From NCBI GenBank assembly GCA_030180135.1, contig CM058230.1, forward strand, positions 107,623,503 through 107,687,502: DNA of 64,000 nt, in the 5' to 3' direction. The position numbers were made by a program, and so were the translations under genes. Source of the DNA: Orychophragmus violaceus. Taxonomy: Eukaryota; Streptophyta; Magnoliopsida; Brassicales; Brassicaceae. The notes under the pieces are model-generated. The model was given only the letters and a program-made list of their open reading frames with translations, had not been told where the DNA came from and searched no databases. This document shows positions 1 to 13,655 of this stretch, piece after piece. Numbering within the stretch: the first letter of the stretch is position 1; every line of letters begins with the position of its first letter.

Positions 1-3000
1 TATCATATACCGTCATTTTTTTTTCACCCGTTTCCTCCACCACACCTCCTTACTGTCTATATGAGGGGTTTTGGTCGTGTTACTTTCGGAAAAACTCGAC
101 CCGATTCTTCCCGGACCATGAACAACACTTGGTTTTTCATTCACCGCGACTGTCCCACGTTGCATAGGATCAGTCCACGATCAGTTTATCATATCCCGTC
201 ATTTTTTTTTTCACTTGTTTCCTCCACCACACCTCCTTACTGTCCATATGAGGGGTTTTGGTCGTGGTACTTTCGAAAAAACTCGACCCGATTCTTCCCG
301 GGCCATGAACACTTGGTTTTTCATGCACCGCGACTGTCCCACGGTGCATAGGATCAGTCCACGATCAGTTTATCATATCCCGTCATTTTTTTTTCACCTG
401 TTTCCTCCACCACACCTTTTTCACTTGTTTCCTCCACCACACCTCCTTACTGTCCATATGAGGGGTTTTGGTCGTGTTACTTTCGAAAAAACTCGACCCG
501 ATTCTTCCCGGGCCATGAACACTTGGTTTTTCATGCACCGCGACTGTCCCACGGTGCATAGGATCAGTCCACGATCAGTTTATCATATACCGTCATTTTT
601 TTTCACTTGTTTCCTCCACCACACCTCCTTACTGTCTATATGAGGGGTTTTGGTCGTGGTACTTTCGAAAAAACTCGACCCGATCCTTCCCGGACCATGA
701 ACACTTGGTTTTTCATGCACCGCGACTGTCCCACGGTGCATAGGATCAGTCCACGATCAGTTTATCATATACCGTCATTTTTTTTTCACCTGTTTCCTCC
801 ACCACACCTCCTTACTGTCTATATGAGGGGTTTTGGTCGTGGTACTTTCGAAAAAACTCAACCCGATTCTTCCCGGACCATGAACACTTGGTTTTTCATG
901 CACCGCGACTGTCCCACGGTGCATAGGATCAGTCCACGATCAGTTTATCATATACCGTCATTTTTTTTTCACTTGTTTCCTCCACCACACCTCCTTACTG
1001 TCTTTTGGTCGTGGTACTTTCGAAAAAACTCGACCCGATCCTTCCCGGACCATGAACACTTGGTTTTTCATGCACCGCGACTGTCCCACGGTGCATAGGA
1101 TCAGTCCACGATCAGTTTATCATATACCGTCATTTTTTTTTCACCTGTTTCCTCCACCACACCTCCTTACTGTCTATATGAGGGGTTTTGGTCGTGGTAC
1201 TTTCGAAAAAACTCGACCCGATTCTTCCCGAGCCATGAACACTTGGTTTTTCATGCACCGCGACTGTCCCACGGTGCATAGGATCAGTCCACGATCAGTT
1301 TATCATATACCGTCATTTTTTTTCACCCGTTTCCTCCACCACACCTCCTTACTGTCTATATGAGGGGTTTTGGTCGTGTTACTTTCGAAAAAACTCGACC
1401 CGATTCTTCCCGGACCATGAACAACACTTGGTTTTTCATGCACCGCGACTGTCCCACGGTGCATAGGATCAGTCCACGATCAGTTTATCATATACCGTCA
1501 TTTTTTTTTCACCCGTTTCCTCCACCACACCTCCTTACTGTCTATATGAGGGGTTTTGGTCGTGGTACTTTCGAAAAAACTCGACCCGATTCTTCCCGGA
1601 CCATGAACACTTGGTTTTTCATGCACCGCGACTGTCCCACGGTGCATAGGATCAGTCCACGATCAGTTTATCATATACCGTCATTTTTTTTTCACTTGTT
1701 TCCTCCACCACACCTCCTTACTGTCTATATGAGGGGTTTTGGTCGTGGTACTTTCGAAAAAACTCGACCCGATCCTTCCCGGGACATGAACACGTGGTTT
1801 TTCATGCACCGCGACTGTCCCACGGTGCATAGGATCAGTCCACGATCAGTTTATCATATACCGTCATTTTTTTTTTCACTTGTTTCCTCCACCACACCTC
1901 CTTACTGTCTATATGAGGGGTTTTGGTCGTGGTACTTTCGAAAAAACTCGACCCGATCCTTCCCGGGACATGAACACGTGGTTTTTCAAGCACCGCGACT
2001 GTCCCACGGTGCATAGGATCAGTCCACGATCAGTTTATCATATACCGTCATTTTGTTTTCACCCGTTTCCTCCACCACACCTCCTTACTGTCCATATGAG
2101 GGGTTTTGGTCGTGGTACTTTCGAAAAAACTCGACCCGATTCTTCCCGAGCCATGAACACTTGGTTTTTCATGCACCGCGACTGTCCCACGGTGCATAGG
2201 ATCAGTCCACGATCAGTTTATCATATACCGTCATTTTTTTTTCACCCGTTTCCTCCACCACACCTCCTTACTGTCTATATGAGGGGTTTTGGTCGTGTTA
2301 CTTTCGAAAAAACTCGACCCGATTCTTCCCGGACCATGAACAACACTTGGTTTTTCATGCACCGCGACTGTCCCACGGTGCATAGGATCAGTCCACGATC
2401 AGTTTATCATATACCGTCATTTTTTTTTCACCCGTTTCCTCCACCACACCTCCTTACTGTCTATATGAGGGGTTTTGGTCGTGGTACTTTCGAAAAAACT
2501 CGACCCGATTCTTCCCGGACCATGAACACTTGGTTTTTCATGCACCGCGACTGTCCCACGGTGCATAGGATCAGTCCACGATCAGTTTATCATATACCGT
2601 CATTTTTTTTTCACTTGTTTCCTCCACCACACCTCCTTACTGTCTATATGAGGGGTTTTGGTCGTGGTACTTTCGAAAAAACTCGACCCGATCCTTCCCG
2701 GGACATGAACACGTGGTTTTTCATGCACCGCGACTGTCCCACGGTGCATAGGATCAGTCCACGATCAGTTTATCATATACCGTCATTTTTTTTTTCACTT
2801 GTTTCCTCCACCACACCTCCTTACTGTCTATATGAGGGGTTTTGGTCGTGGTACTTTCGAAAAAACTCGACCCGATCCTTCCCGGGACATGAACACGTGG
2901 TTTTTCATGCACCGCGACTGTCCCACGGTGCATAGGATCAGTCCACGATCAGTTTATCATATACCGTCATTTTGTTTTCACCCGTTTCCTCCACCACACC

Positions 3001-4949
3001 TCCTTACTGTCCATATGAGGGGTTTTGGTCGTGGTACTTTCGAAAAAACTCGACCCGATTCTTCCCGAGCCATGAACACTTGGTTTTTCATGCACCGCGA
3101 CTGTCCCACGGTGCATAGGATCAGTCCACGATCAGTTTATCATATACCGTCATTTTTTTTTCACCCGTTTCCTCCACCACACCTCCTTACTGTCTATATG
3201 AGGGGTTTTGGTCGTGTTACTTTCGAAAAAATCGACCCGATTCTTCCCGAGCCATGAACACTTGGTTTTTCATGCACCGCGACTGTCCCACGGTGCATAG
3301 GATCAGTCCACGATCAGTTTATCATATCCCGTCATTTTTTTTTCACTTGTTTCCTCCACCACACCTCCTTACTGTCCATATGAGGGGTTTTGGTCGTGGT
3401 ACTTTCGAAAAAACTCGACCCGATTCTTCCCGGGCCATGAACACTTGGTTTTTCATGCACCGCGACTGTCCCACGGTGCATAGGATCAGTCCACGATCAG
3501 TTTATCATATACCGTCATTTTTTTTCACTTGTTTCCTCCACCACACCTCCTTACTGTCTATATGAGGGGTTTTGGTCGTGGTACTTTCGAAAAAACTCGA
3601 CCCGATTCTTCCCGGACCATGAACACTTGGTTTTTCATGCACCGCGACTGTCCCACGGTGCATAGGATCAGTCCACGATCAGTTTATCATATACCGTCAT
3701 TTTTTTTTCACTTGTTTCCTCCACCACACCTCCTTACTGTCTATATGAGGGGTTTTGGTCGTGGTACTTTCGAAAAAACTCGACCCGATCCTTCCCGGGA
3801 CATGAACACGTGGTTTTTCATGCACCGCGACTGTCCCACGGTGCATAGGATCAGTCCACGATCAGTTTATCATATACCGTCATTTTTTTTTTCACTTGTT
3901 TCCTCCACCACACCTCCTTACTGTCTATATGAGGGGTTTTGGTCGTGGTACTTTCGAAAAAACTCGACCCGATCCTTCCCGGGACATGAACACGTGGTTT
4001 TTCATGCACCGCGACTGTCCCACGGTGCATAGGATCAGTCCACGATCAGTTTATCATATACCGTCATTTTGTTTTCACCCGTTTCCTCCACCACACCTCC
4101 TTACTGTCCATATGAGGGGTTTTGGTCGTGGTACTTTCGAAAAAACTCGACCCGATTCTTCCCGAGCCATGAACACTTGGTTTTTCATGCACCGCGACTG
4201 TCCCACGGTGCATAGGATCAGTCCACGATCAGTTTATCATATACCGTCATTTTTTTTTCACCCGTTTCCTCCACCACACCTCCTTACTGTCTATATGAGG
4301 GGTTTTGGTCGTGTTACTTTCGAAAAAATCGACCCGATTCTTCCCGAGCCATGAACACTTGGTTTTTCATGCACCGCGACTGTCCCACGGTGCATAGGAT
4401 CAGTCCACGATCAGTTTATCATATCCCGTCATTTTTTTTTCACTTGTTTCCTCCACCACACCTCCTTACTGTCCATATGAGGGGTTTTGGTCGTGGTACT
4501 TTCGAAAAAACTCGACCCGATTCTTCCCGGGCCATGAACACTTGGTTTTTCATGCACCGCGACTGTCCCACGGTGCATAGGATCAGTCCACGATCAGTTT
4601 ATCATATACCGTCATTTTTTTTCACTTGTTTCCTCCACCACACCTCCTTACTGTCTATATGAGGGGTTTTGGTCGTGGTACTTTCGAAAAAACTCGACCC
4701 GATCCTTCCCGGACCATGAACACTTGGTTTTTCATGCACCGCGACTGTCCCTCGGTGCATAGGATCAGTCCACGATCAGTTTAACATATACCGTCATTTT
4801 TTTTTCACCTGTTTCCTCCACCACACCTCCTTACTGTCTATATGAGGGGTTTTGGTCGTGGTACTTTCGAAAAAACTCGACCCGATCCTTCTCGGGACAT
4901 GAACACTTGGTTTTTCATGCACCGCGACTGTCCCACGGTGCATAGGATC
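1..4949 (+). repeat. 183-bp satellite array, forward orientation (about 27 monomers)
   Basis: Head-to-tail monomers of about 183 bp fill this stretch and continue off the left edge. Recognisable words in order on this strand are TTTATCATATACCGTCA, a T-run of 8-10, TTTCCTCCACCACACC, ATGAGGGGTTTTGGTCGTG, TTTCGAAAAAACTCGACCCG, AACACTTGGTTTTTCATG, and a dyad (ATGCACCG and CGGTGCAT 11 bases apart). Irregular monomers include a partial local duplication near 385-447, an 11-bp deletion near 1,002, and extra AAC triplets near 121, 1,420 and 2,340. Because 183 is 3 x 61, one frame stays open across many monomers; these ORFs are not genes. A satellite role is certain from the sequence; a centromeric role is inferred. 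Confidence 0.97.
1360..4634 (+). repeat. Nested 5-mer and 6-mer higher-order duplications
   Basis: Two block duplications are visible from shared private variants. A period of 919 bp (five monomers) relates about 1,360-2,016 to 2,279-2,935, marked by the extra AAC triplet and the GTGTTACTTTC variant. A period of 1,097 bp (six monomers) relates about 2,440-3,537 to 3,537-4,634, marked by the one-base-shorter word CGAAAAAATCGACCC at about 3,224 and 4,321. These are local unequal-exchange or slippage products. Block edges are approximate because flanking monomers are nearly identical. Confidence 0.85.
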
Positions 4950-6151
4950 ATGAAAAACCAAGTGTTCATGTCCCGAGAAGGATCGGTTCGAGTTTTTTCG
5001 AAAGTACCACGACCAAAACCCCTCATATAGACAGTAAGGAAGTGTGGTGGAGGAAACAGGTGAAAAAAAAATGACGGGATATGATAAACTGGTCGTGGAC
5101 TGATCCTATGCACCGTGGGACAGTCGCGGTGCATGAAAAACCAAGTGTTCATGTCCCGAGAAGGATCGGGTCGAGTTTTTTCGAAAGTACCACGACCAAA
5201 ACCCCTCATATAGACAGTAAGGAGGTGTGGTGGAGGAAACAGGTGAAAAAAAAATGACGGTATATGTTAAACTGATCGTGGACTGATCCTATGCACCGAG
5301 GGACAGTCGCGGTGCATGAAAAACCAAGTGTTCATGGTCCGGGAAGGATCGGGTCGAGTTTTTTCGAAAGTACCACGACCAAAACCCCTCATATAGACAG
5401 TAAGGAGGTGTGGTGGAGGAAACAAGTGAAAAAAAATGACGGTATATGATAAACTGATCGTGGACTGATCCTATGCACCGTGGGACAGTCGCGGTGCATG
5501 AAAAACCAAGTGTTCATGGCCCGGGAAGAATCGGGTCGAGTTTTTTCGAAAGTACCACGACCAAAACCCCTCATATGGACAGTAAGGAGGTGTGGTGGAG
5601 GAAACAAGTGAAAAAAAAATGACGGGATATGATAAACTGATCGTGGACTGATCCTATGCACCGTGGGACAGTCGCGGTGCATGAAAAACCAAGTGTTCAT
5701 GGCTCGGGAAGAATCGGGTCGATTTTCTCGAAAGTAACACGACCAAAACCCCTCATATAGACAGTAAGGAGGTGTGGTGGAGGAAACGGGTGAAAAAAAA
5801 ATGACGGTATATGATAAACTGATCGTGGACTGATCCTATGCACCGTGGGACAGTCGCGGTGCATGAAAAACCAAGTGTTCATGGCTCGGGAAGAATCGGG
5901 TCGAGTTTTTTCGAAAGTACCACGACCAAAACCCCTCATATGGACAGTAAGGAGGTGTGGTGGAGGAAACGGGTGAAAACAAAATGACGGTATATGATAA
6001 ACTGATCGTGGACTGATCCTATGCACCGTGGGACAGTCGCGGTGCATGAAAAACCACGTGTTCATGTCCCGGGAAGGATCGGGTCGAGTTTTTTCGAAAG
6101 TACCACGACCAAAACCCCTCATATAGACAGTAAGGAGGTGTGGTGGAGGAA
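3900..6151. repeat. Inverted repeat at the satellite orientation switch
   Basis: The left arm (about 3,900-4,949, forward satellite) is the reverse complement of the right arm (about 5,102-6,151, reverse satellite); paired positions sum to 10,051. Private variants mirror each other: TCCCTCGGTGC near 4,748 pairs with GCACCGAGGGA near 5,294, and the shortened GAAAAAATCGA near 4,323 pairs with its complement near 5,723 with one mismatch. The spacer, 4,950-5,101, is most of one reverse-oriented monomer and resembles the monomer at about 6,960-7,110 (both carry ACTGGTCGTGG). A shorter inner inverted repeat (4,842-4,918 with 4,950-5,026) lies inside. It fits a fold-back or template-switch inversion; an assembly fold-back is the alternative. 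Confidence 0.85.
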
Positions 6152-7209
6152 ACAGGTGAAAAAAAAATGACGGTATATGTTAAACTGATCGTGGACTGAT
6201 CCTATGCACCGTGGGACAGTCGCGGTGCATGAAAAACCAAGTGTTCATGGCCCGGAAAGAATCGGGTCGAGTTTTTTCAAAAGTAACACGACCAAAACCC
6301 CTCATATAGACAGTAAGGAGGTGTGGTGGAGGAAACAGGTGAAAAAAAAATGACGGGATATCATAAATTGATCGTGGACTGATCCTATGCACCGTGGGAC
6401 AGTCGCGGTGCATGAAAAACCAAGTGTTCATGGCCCGGGAAGAATCGGGTCAAGTTTTTTCGAAAGTACCACGACCAAAACCCCTCATATGGATAGTAAG
6501 GAGGTGTGGTGGAGTAAACGGGTGAAAAAAAAATGACGGTATATGATAAACTGATCGTGGACTGATCCTATGCACCGTGGGACAGTCGCGGTGCATGAAA
6601 AACCAAGTGTTCATGGCCCGGAAAGAATCGGGTCGAGTTTTTTCAAAAGTAACACGACCAAAACCCCTCATATAGACAGTAAGGAGGTGTGGTGGAGGAA
6701 ACAGGTGAAAAAAAAATGACGGGATATCATAAATTGATCGTGGACTGATCCTATGCACCGTGGGACAGTCGCGGTGCATGAAAAACCAAGTGTTCAAGTC
6801 CCGAGAAGGATCGGGTCGAGTTTTTTCGAAAGTACCACGACCAAAACCCCTCATATAGACAGTAAGGAGGTGTGGTGGAGGAAACAGGTGAAAAAAAAAT
6901 GACGGGATAGGATAAACTGATCGTGGACTGATCCTATGCACCGTGGGACAGTCGCGGTGCATGAAAAACCAAGTGTTCATGTCCCGAGAAGGATCGGGTC
7001 GAGTTTTTTCGAAAGTACCACGACCAAAACCCCTCATATAGACAGTAAGGAAGTGTGGTGGAGGAAACAAGTGAAAAAAAAATGACGGGATATGATAAAC
7101 TGGTCGTGGACTGATCCTATGCACCGTGGGACAGTCGCGGTGCATGAAAAACCAAGTGTTCATGTCCCGAGAAGGATCGGGTCGAGTTTTTTCGAAAGTA
7201 CCACGACCA

Positions 7210-10200
7210 AAACCCCTCATATAGACAGTAAGGAAGTGTGGTGGAGGAAAAAGGTGAAAAAAAAATGACGGGATATGATAAACTGATCGTGGACTGATCC
7301 TATGCACCGTGGGACAGTCCCGGTGCATGAAAAACCAAGTGTTCTTGGCCCGGGAAGAATCGGGTCGAGTTTTTTCGAAAGTACCACGACCAAAACCCCT
7401 CATATAGACAGTAAGGAGGTGTGGTGGAGGAAACGGGTGAAAAAAAAATGACGGTGCATAGGATAAACTAATCGTGGACTGATCCTATGCACCGTGGGAC
7501 AGTCGCGGTGCATGAAAAACCAAGTGTTCATGGCCCGGGAAGAATCGGGTCGAGTTTTTTCGAAAGTACCACGACCAAAACCCCTCATATGGACAGTAAG
7601 GAGGTGTGGTGGAGGAAACAAGTGAAAAAAAAATGACAGTATATGATAAACTGATCGTGGACTGATCCTATGCACCGTGGGACAGTCGAGGTGCATGAAA
7701 AACCAAATGTTCATGTCCCGGGAAGGATCGGGTCGAGTTTTTTCGAAAGTACCACGACCAAAACCCCTCATATAGAAGTAAGGAGGTGTGGTGGAGGAAA
7801 CGGGTGAAAAAAAAATGACGGGATAGGATAAACTGATCGTGGACTGATCCTATGCACCGTGGGACAGTCGCGGTGCATGAAAAACCAAGTGTTCATGGCC
7901 CGAGAAGAATCGGGTCGAGTTTTTTCGAAAGTACCACGACCAAAACCCCTCATATGGACAGTAAGGAGGTGTGGTGGAGGAAACGGGTGAAAACAAAATG
8001 ACGGTATATGATAAATTGATCGTGGACTGATCCTATGCACCGTGGGACAGTCGCGGTGCATGAAAAACCAAGTGTTCATGGCCCGGGAAGAATCGGGTCG
8101 AGTTTTTTCGAAAGTACCACGACCAAAACCCCTCATATGGACAGTAAGGAGGTGTGGTGGAGGAAACGGGTGAAAAAAAAATGACGGTATATGATAAATT
8201 GATCGTGGACTGATCCTACGCACCGTGGGACAGTCGCGGTGCATGAAAAACCAAGTGTTCATGGCCCGGGAAGAATCGGGTCGAGTTTTTCGAAAGTAAC
8301 ACGACCAAAACCCCTCATATAGGCAGTAAGGAGGTGTGGTGGAGGAAACAGGTGAAAAAAAAATGACGGGATATCATAAATTGATCGTGGACTGATCCTA
8401 TGCACCGTGGGACAGTCGCGGTGCATGAAAAACCAAGTGTTCATGTCCCGAGAAGGATCGGGTCGAGTTTTTTCGAAAGTACCACGACCAAAACCCCTCA
8501 TATAGACAGTAAGGAGGTGTGGTGGAGGAAACAGGTGAAAAAAAAATGACGGGATAGGATAAACTGATCGTGGACTGATCCTATGCACCGTGGGACAGTC
8601 GCGGTGCATGAAAAACCAAGTGTTCATGTCCCGAGAAGGATCGGGTCGAGTTTTTTCGAAAGTACCACGACCAAAACCCCTCATATAGACAGTAAGGAAG
8701 TGTGGTGGAGGAAACAGGTGAAAAAAAAATGACGGGATATGATAAACTGATCGTGGACTGATCCTATGCACCGTGGGACAGTCGCGGTGCATGAAAAACC
8801 AAGTGTTCACGGCCCGGGAAGAATCGGGTCGAGTTTTTTCGAAAGTACCACGACCAAAACCCCTCATATGGACAGTAAGGAGGTGTGGTGGACGAAACGG
8901 GTGAAAAAAAAATGACGGTATATGATGAACTGATCGTGGACTGATCCTATGCACCGTGGGACAGTCGCGGTGCATGAAAAACCAAGTGTTCATGGCCCGA
9001 GAAGAATCGGGTCGAGTTTTTTCGAAAGTACCACGACCAAAACCCCTCATATGGACAGTAAGGAGGTGTGGTGGAGGAAACGGGTGAAAACAAAATGACG
9101 GTATATGATAAACTGATCGTGGACTGATCCTATGCACCGTGGGACAGTCGCGGTGCATGAAAAACCAAGTGTTCATGGCCCGGGAAGAATCGGGTCGAGT
9201 TTTTTCGAAAGTACCACGACCAAAACCCCTCATATGGACAGTAAGGAGGTGTGGTGGAGGAAACGGGTGAAAAAAATATGACGGTATATGATAAACTGAT
9301 CGTGGACTGATCCTACGCACCGTAGGACAGTCGCGGTGCATGAAAAACCAAGTGTTCATGGCCCGGGAAGAATCGGGTCGAGTTTTTTCGAAAGTAACAC
9401 GACCAAAACCCCTCATATAGACAGTAAGGAGGTGTGGTGGAGGAAACAGGTGAAAAAAAAATGACGGGATATCATAAATTGATCGTGTACTGATCCTATG
9501 CACCGTGGGACAGTCGCGGTGCATGAAAAACCAAGTGTTCATGTCCCGAGAAGGATCGGGTCGAGTTTTTTCGAAAGTACCACGACCAAAACCCCTCATA
9601 TAGACAGTAAGGAGGTGTGGTGGAGGAAACAGGTGAAAAAAAATGACGAGATAGGATAAACTGATCGTTGACTGATCCTATGCACCGTGGGACAGTCGCG
9701 GTGCATGAAAAACCAAGTGTTCATGTCCCGAGAAGGATCGGGTCGAGTTTTTTCGAAAGTACCACGACCAAAACCCCTCATATAGACAGTAAGGAAGTGT
9801 GGTGGAGGAAACAGGTGAAAAAAAAATGACGGGATATGATAAACTGATCGTGGACTGATCCTATGCACCGTGGGACAGTCGCGGTGCATGAAAAACCAAG
9901 TGTTCATGGCCCGGGAAGAATCGGGTCGAGTTTTTTCGAAAGTACCACGACCAAAACCCCTCATATGGACAGTAAGGAGGTGTGGTGGAGGAAACGGGTG
10001 AAAAAAAAATGACGGTATATGATAAACTGATCGTGGACTGATCCTATGCACCGTGGGTTGGTCGCGGTGCATGAAAAACCAAGTGTTCATGGCCCGGGAA
10101 GAATCGGGTCGAGTTTTTTCGAAAGTACCACGACCAAAACCCCTCATATGGACAGCAAGGAGGTGTGGTGGAGGAAACATGTGAAAAAATGACGGTATAT

Positions 10201-13200
10201 GATAAACTGATCGTGGACTGATCCTATGCACCGTGGGACAGTCGCGGTGCATGAAAAACCAAGTGTTCATGTGCCGAGAAGGATCGGGTCGAGTTTTTTC
10301 GAAAGTACCACGACCAAAACCCCTCATATAGACTGTAAGGAGGTGTGGTGGAGGAAACAGGTGAAAAAAAAATGACGGGATATCATAAATTGATCGTGTA
10401 CTGATCCTATGCACCGTGGGACAGTCGCGGTGCATGAAAAACCAATTGTTCATGGCCCGGGAAGAATCAGGTCGAGTTTTTTCGAAAGTACCACGACCAA
10501 AACCCCTCATATAGACAGTAAGGAAGTGTGGTGGAGGAAAAAGGTGAAAAAAAAATGACGGGATATGATAAACTGATCGTGGACTGATCCTATGCACCGT
10601 GGGACAGTCCCAGTGCATGAAAAACCAAGTGTTCTTGGCCCGGGAAGAATCGGGTCGAGTTTTTTCGAAAGTACCACGACCAAAACCCCTCATATAGACA
10701 GTAAGGAGGTGTGGTGGAGGAAACGGGTGAAAAAAAAATGACGGTGCATAGGATAAACTAATCGTGGACTGATCCTATGCACCGTGGGACAGTCGCGGTG
10801 CATGAAAAACCAAGTGTTCATGGCCCGGGAAGAATCGGGTCGAGTTTTTTCGAAAGTACCACGACCAAAACCCCTCATATGGACAGTAAGGAGGTGTGGT
10901 GGAGGAAACAAGTGAAAAAAAAATGACAGTATATGATAAACTGATCGTGGACTGATCCTATGCACCGTGGGACAGTCGAGGTGCATGAAAAACCAAATGT
11001 TCATGTCCCGGGAAGGATCGGGTCGAGTTTTTTCGAAAGTACCACGACCAAAACCCCTCATATAGAAGTAAGGAGGTGTGGTGGAGGAAACGGGTGAAAA
11101 AAAAATGACGGGATAGGATAAACTGATCGTGGACTGATCCTATGCACCGTGGGACAGTCGCGGTGCATGAAAAACCAAGTGTTCATGGCCCGAGAAGAAT
11201 CGGGTCGAGTTTTTTCGAAAGTACCACGACCAAAACCCCTCATATGGACAGTAAGGAGGTGTGGTGGAGGAAACGGGTGAAAACAAAATGACGGTATATG
11301 ATAAATTGATCGTGGACTGATCCTATGCACCGTGGGACAGTCGCGGTGCATGAAAAACCAAGTGTTCATGGCCCGGGAAGAATCGGGTCGAGTTTTTTCG
11401 AAAGTACCACGACCAAAACCCCTCATATGGACAGTAAGGAGGTGTGGTGGAGGAAACGGGTGAAAAAAAAATGACGGTATATGATAAATTGATCGTGGAC
11501 TGATCCTACGCACCGTGGGACAGTCGCGGTGCATGAAAAACCAAGTGTTCATGGCCCGGGAAGAATCGGGTCGAGTTTTTCGAAAGTAACACGACCAAAA
11601 CCCCTCATATAGGCAGTAAGGAGGTGTGGTGGAGGAAACAGGTGAAAAAAAAATGACGGGATATCATAAATTGATCGTGGACTGATCCTATGCACCGTGG
11701 GACAGTCGCGGTGCATGAAAAACCAAGTGTTCATGTCCCGAGAAGGATCGGGTCGAGTTTTTTCGAAAGTACCACGACCAAAACCCCTCATATAGACAGT
11801 AAGGAGGTGTGGTGGAGGAAACAGGTGAAAAAAAAATGACGGGATAGGATAAACTGATCGTGGACTGATCCTATGCACCGTGGGACAGTCGCGGTGCATG
11901 AAAAACCAAGTGTTCATGTCCCGAGAAGGATCGGGTCGAGTTTTTTCGAAAGTACCACGACCAAAACCCCTCATATAGACAGTAAGGAAGTGTGGTGGAG
12001 GAAACAGGTGAAAAAAAAATGACGGGATATGATAAACTGATCGTGGACTGATCCTATGCACCGTGGGACAGTCGCGGTGCATGAAAAACCAAGTGTTCAT
12101 GGCCCGGGAAGAATCGGGTCGAGTTTTTTCGAAAGTACCACGACCAAAACCCCTCATATGGACAGTAAGGAGGTGTGGTGGACGAAACGGGTGAAAAAAA
12201 AATGACGGTATATGATGAACTGATCGTGGACTGATCCTATGCACCGTGGGACAGTCGCGGTGCATGAAAAACCAAGTGTTCATGGCCCGAGAAGAATCGG
12301 GTCGAGTTTTTTCGAAAGTACCACGACCAAAACCCCTCATATGGACAGTAAGGAGGTGTGGTGGAGGAAACGGGTGAAAACAAAATGACGGTATATGATA
12401 AACTGATCGTGGACTGATCCTATGCACCGTGGGACAGTCGCGGTGCATGAAAAACCAAGTGTTCATGGCCCGGGAAGAATCGGGTCGAGTTTTTTCGAAA
12501 GTACCACGACCAAAACCCCTCATATGGACAGTAAGGAGGTGTGGTGGAGGAAACGGGTGAAAAAAATATGACGGTATATGATAAACTGATCGTGGACTGA
12601 TCCTACGCACCGTAGGACAGTCGCGGTGCATGAAAAACCAAGTGTTCATGGCCCGGGAAGAATCGGGTCGAGTTTTTTCGAAAGTAACACGACCAAAACC
12701 CCTCATATAGACAGTAAGGAGGTGTGGTGGAGGAAACAGGTGAAAAAAAAATGACGGGATATCATAAATTGATCGTGTACTGATCCTATGCACCGTGGGA
12801 CAGTCGCGGTGCATGAAAAACCAAGTGTTCATGTCCCGAGAAGGATCGGGTCGAGTTTTTTCGAAAGTACCACGACCAAAACCCCTCATATAGACAGTAA
12901 GGAGGTGTGGTGGAGGAAACAGGTGAAAAAAAATGACGAGATAGGATAAACTGATCGTTGACTGATCCTATGCACCGTGGGACAGTCGCGGTGCATGAAA
13001 AACCAAGTGTTCATGTCCCGAGAAGGATCGGGTCGAGTTTTTTCGAAAGTACCACGACCAAAACCCCTCATATAGACAGTAAGGAAGTGTGGTGGAGGAA
13101 ACAGGTGAAAAAAAAATGACGGGATATGATAAACTGATCGTGGACTGATCCTATGCACCGTGGGACAGTCGCGGTGCATGAAAAACCAAGTGTTCATGGC

Positions 13201-13655
13201 CCGGGAAGAATCGGGTCGAGTTTTTTCGAAAGTACCACGACCAAAACCCCTCATATGGACAGTAAGGAGGTGTGGTGGAGGAAACGGGTGAAAAAAAAAT
13301 GACGGTATATGATAAACTGATCGTGGACTGATCCTATGCACCGTGGGTTGGTCGCGGTGCATGAAAAACCAAGTGTTCATGGCCCGGGAAGAATCGGGTC
13401 GAGTTTTTTCGAAAGTACCACGACCAAAACCCCTCATATGGACAGCAAGGAGGTGTGGTGGAGGAAACATGTGAAAAAATGACGGTATATGATAAACTGA
13501 TCGTGGACTGATCCTATGCACCGTGGGACAGTCGCGGTGCATGAAAAACCAAGTGTTCATGTGCCGAGAAGGATCGGGTCGAGTTTTTTCGAAAGTACCA
13601 CGACCAAAACCCCTCATATAGACTGTAAGGAGGTGTGGTGGAGGAAACAGGTGAA
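7210..13655 (-). repeat. 18-mer block duplication, period 3,290 bp
   Basis: About 7,210-10,365 repeats at about 10,500-13,655 with a constant offset of 3,290 bp (18 monomers). Rare markers are shared in order: a GTCCC/CAGTCCC variant (7,316 and 10,606), TTCTTGGCCC, GGTGCATAGGATAAAC, ATATAGAAGTAAGG (two-base loss), ATAGGCAGTAAGG and ATCCTACGCACC. Only scattered single-base differences are visible (for example TTCACGGCCC at 8,807 against TTCATGGCCC at 12,097), so the duplication is recent relative to monomer divergence. Confidence 0.9.

Noticed and set aside
5567..5585. Similarity to Arabidopsis CEN180 through the word CTCATATGGAC
   Set aside because: This is an 11-base match from memory only; the rest of the monomer shows no resemblance, so chance is likely.
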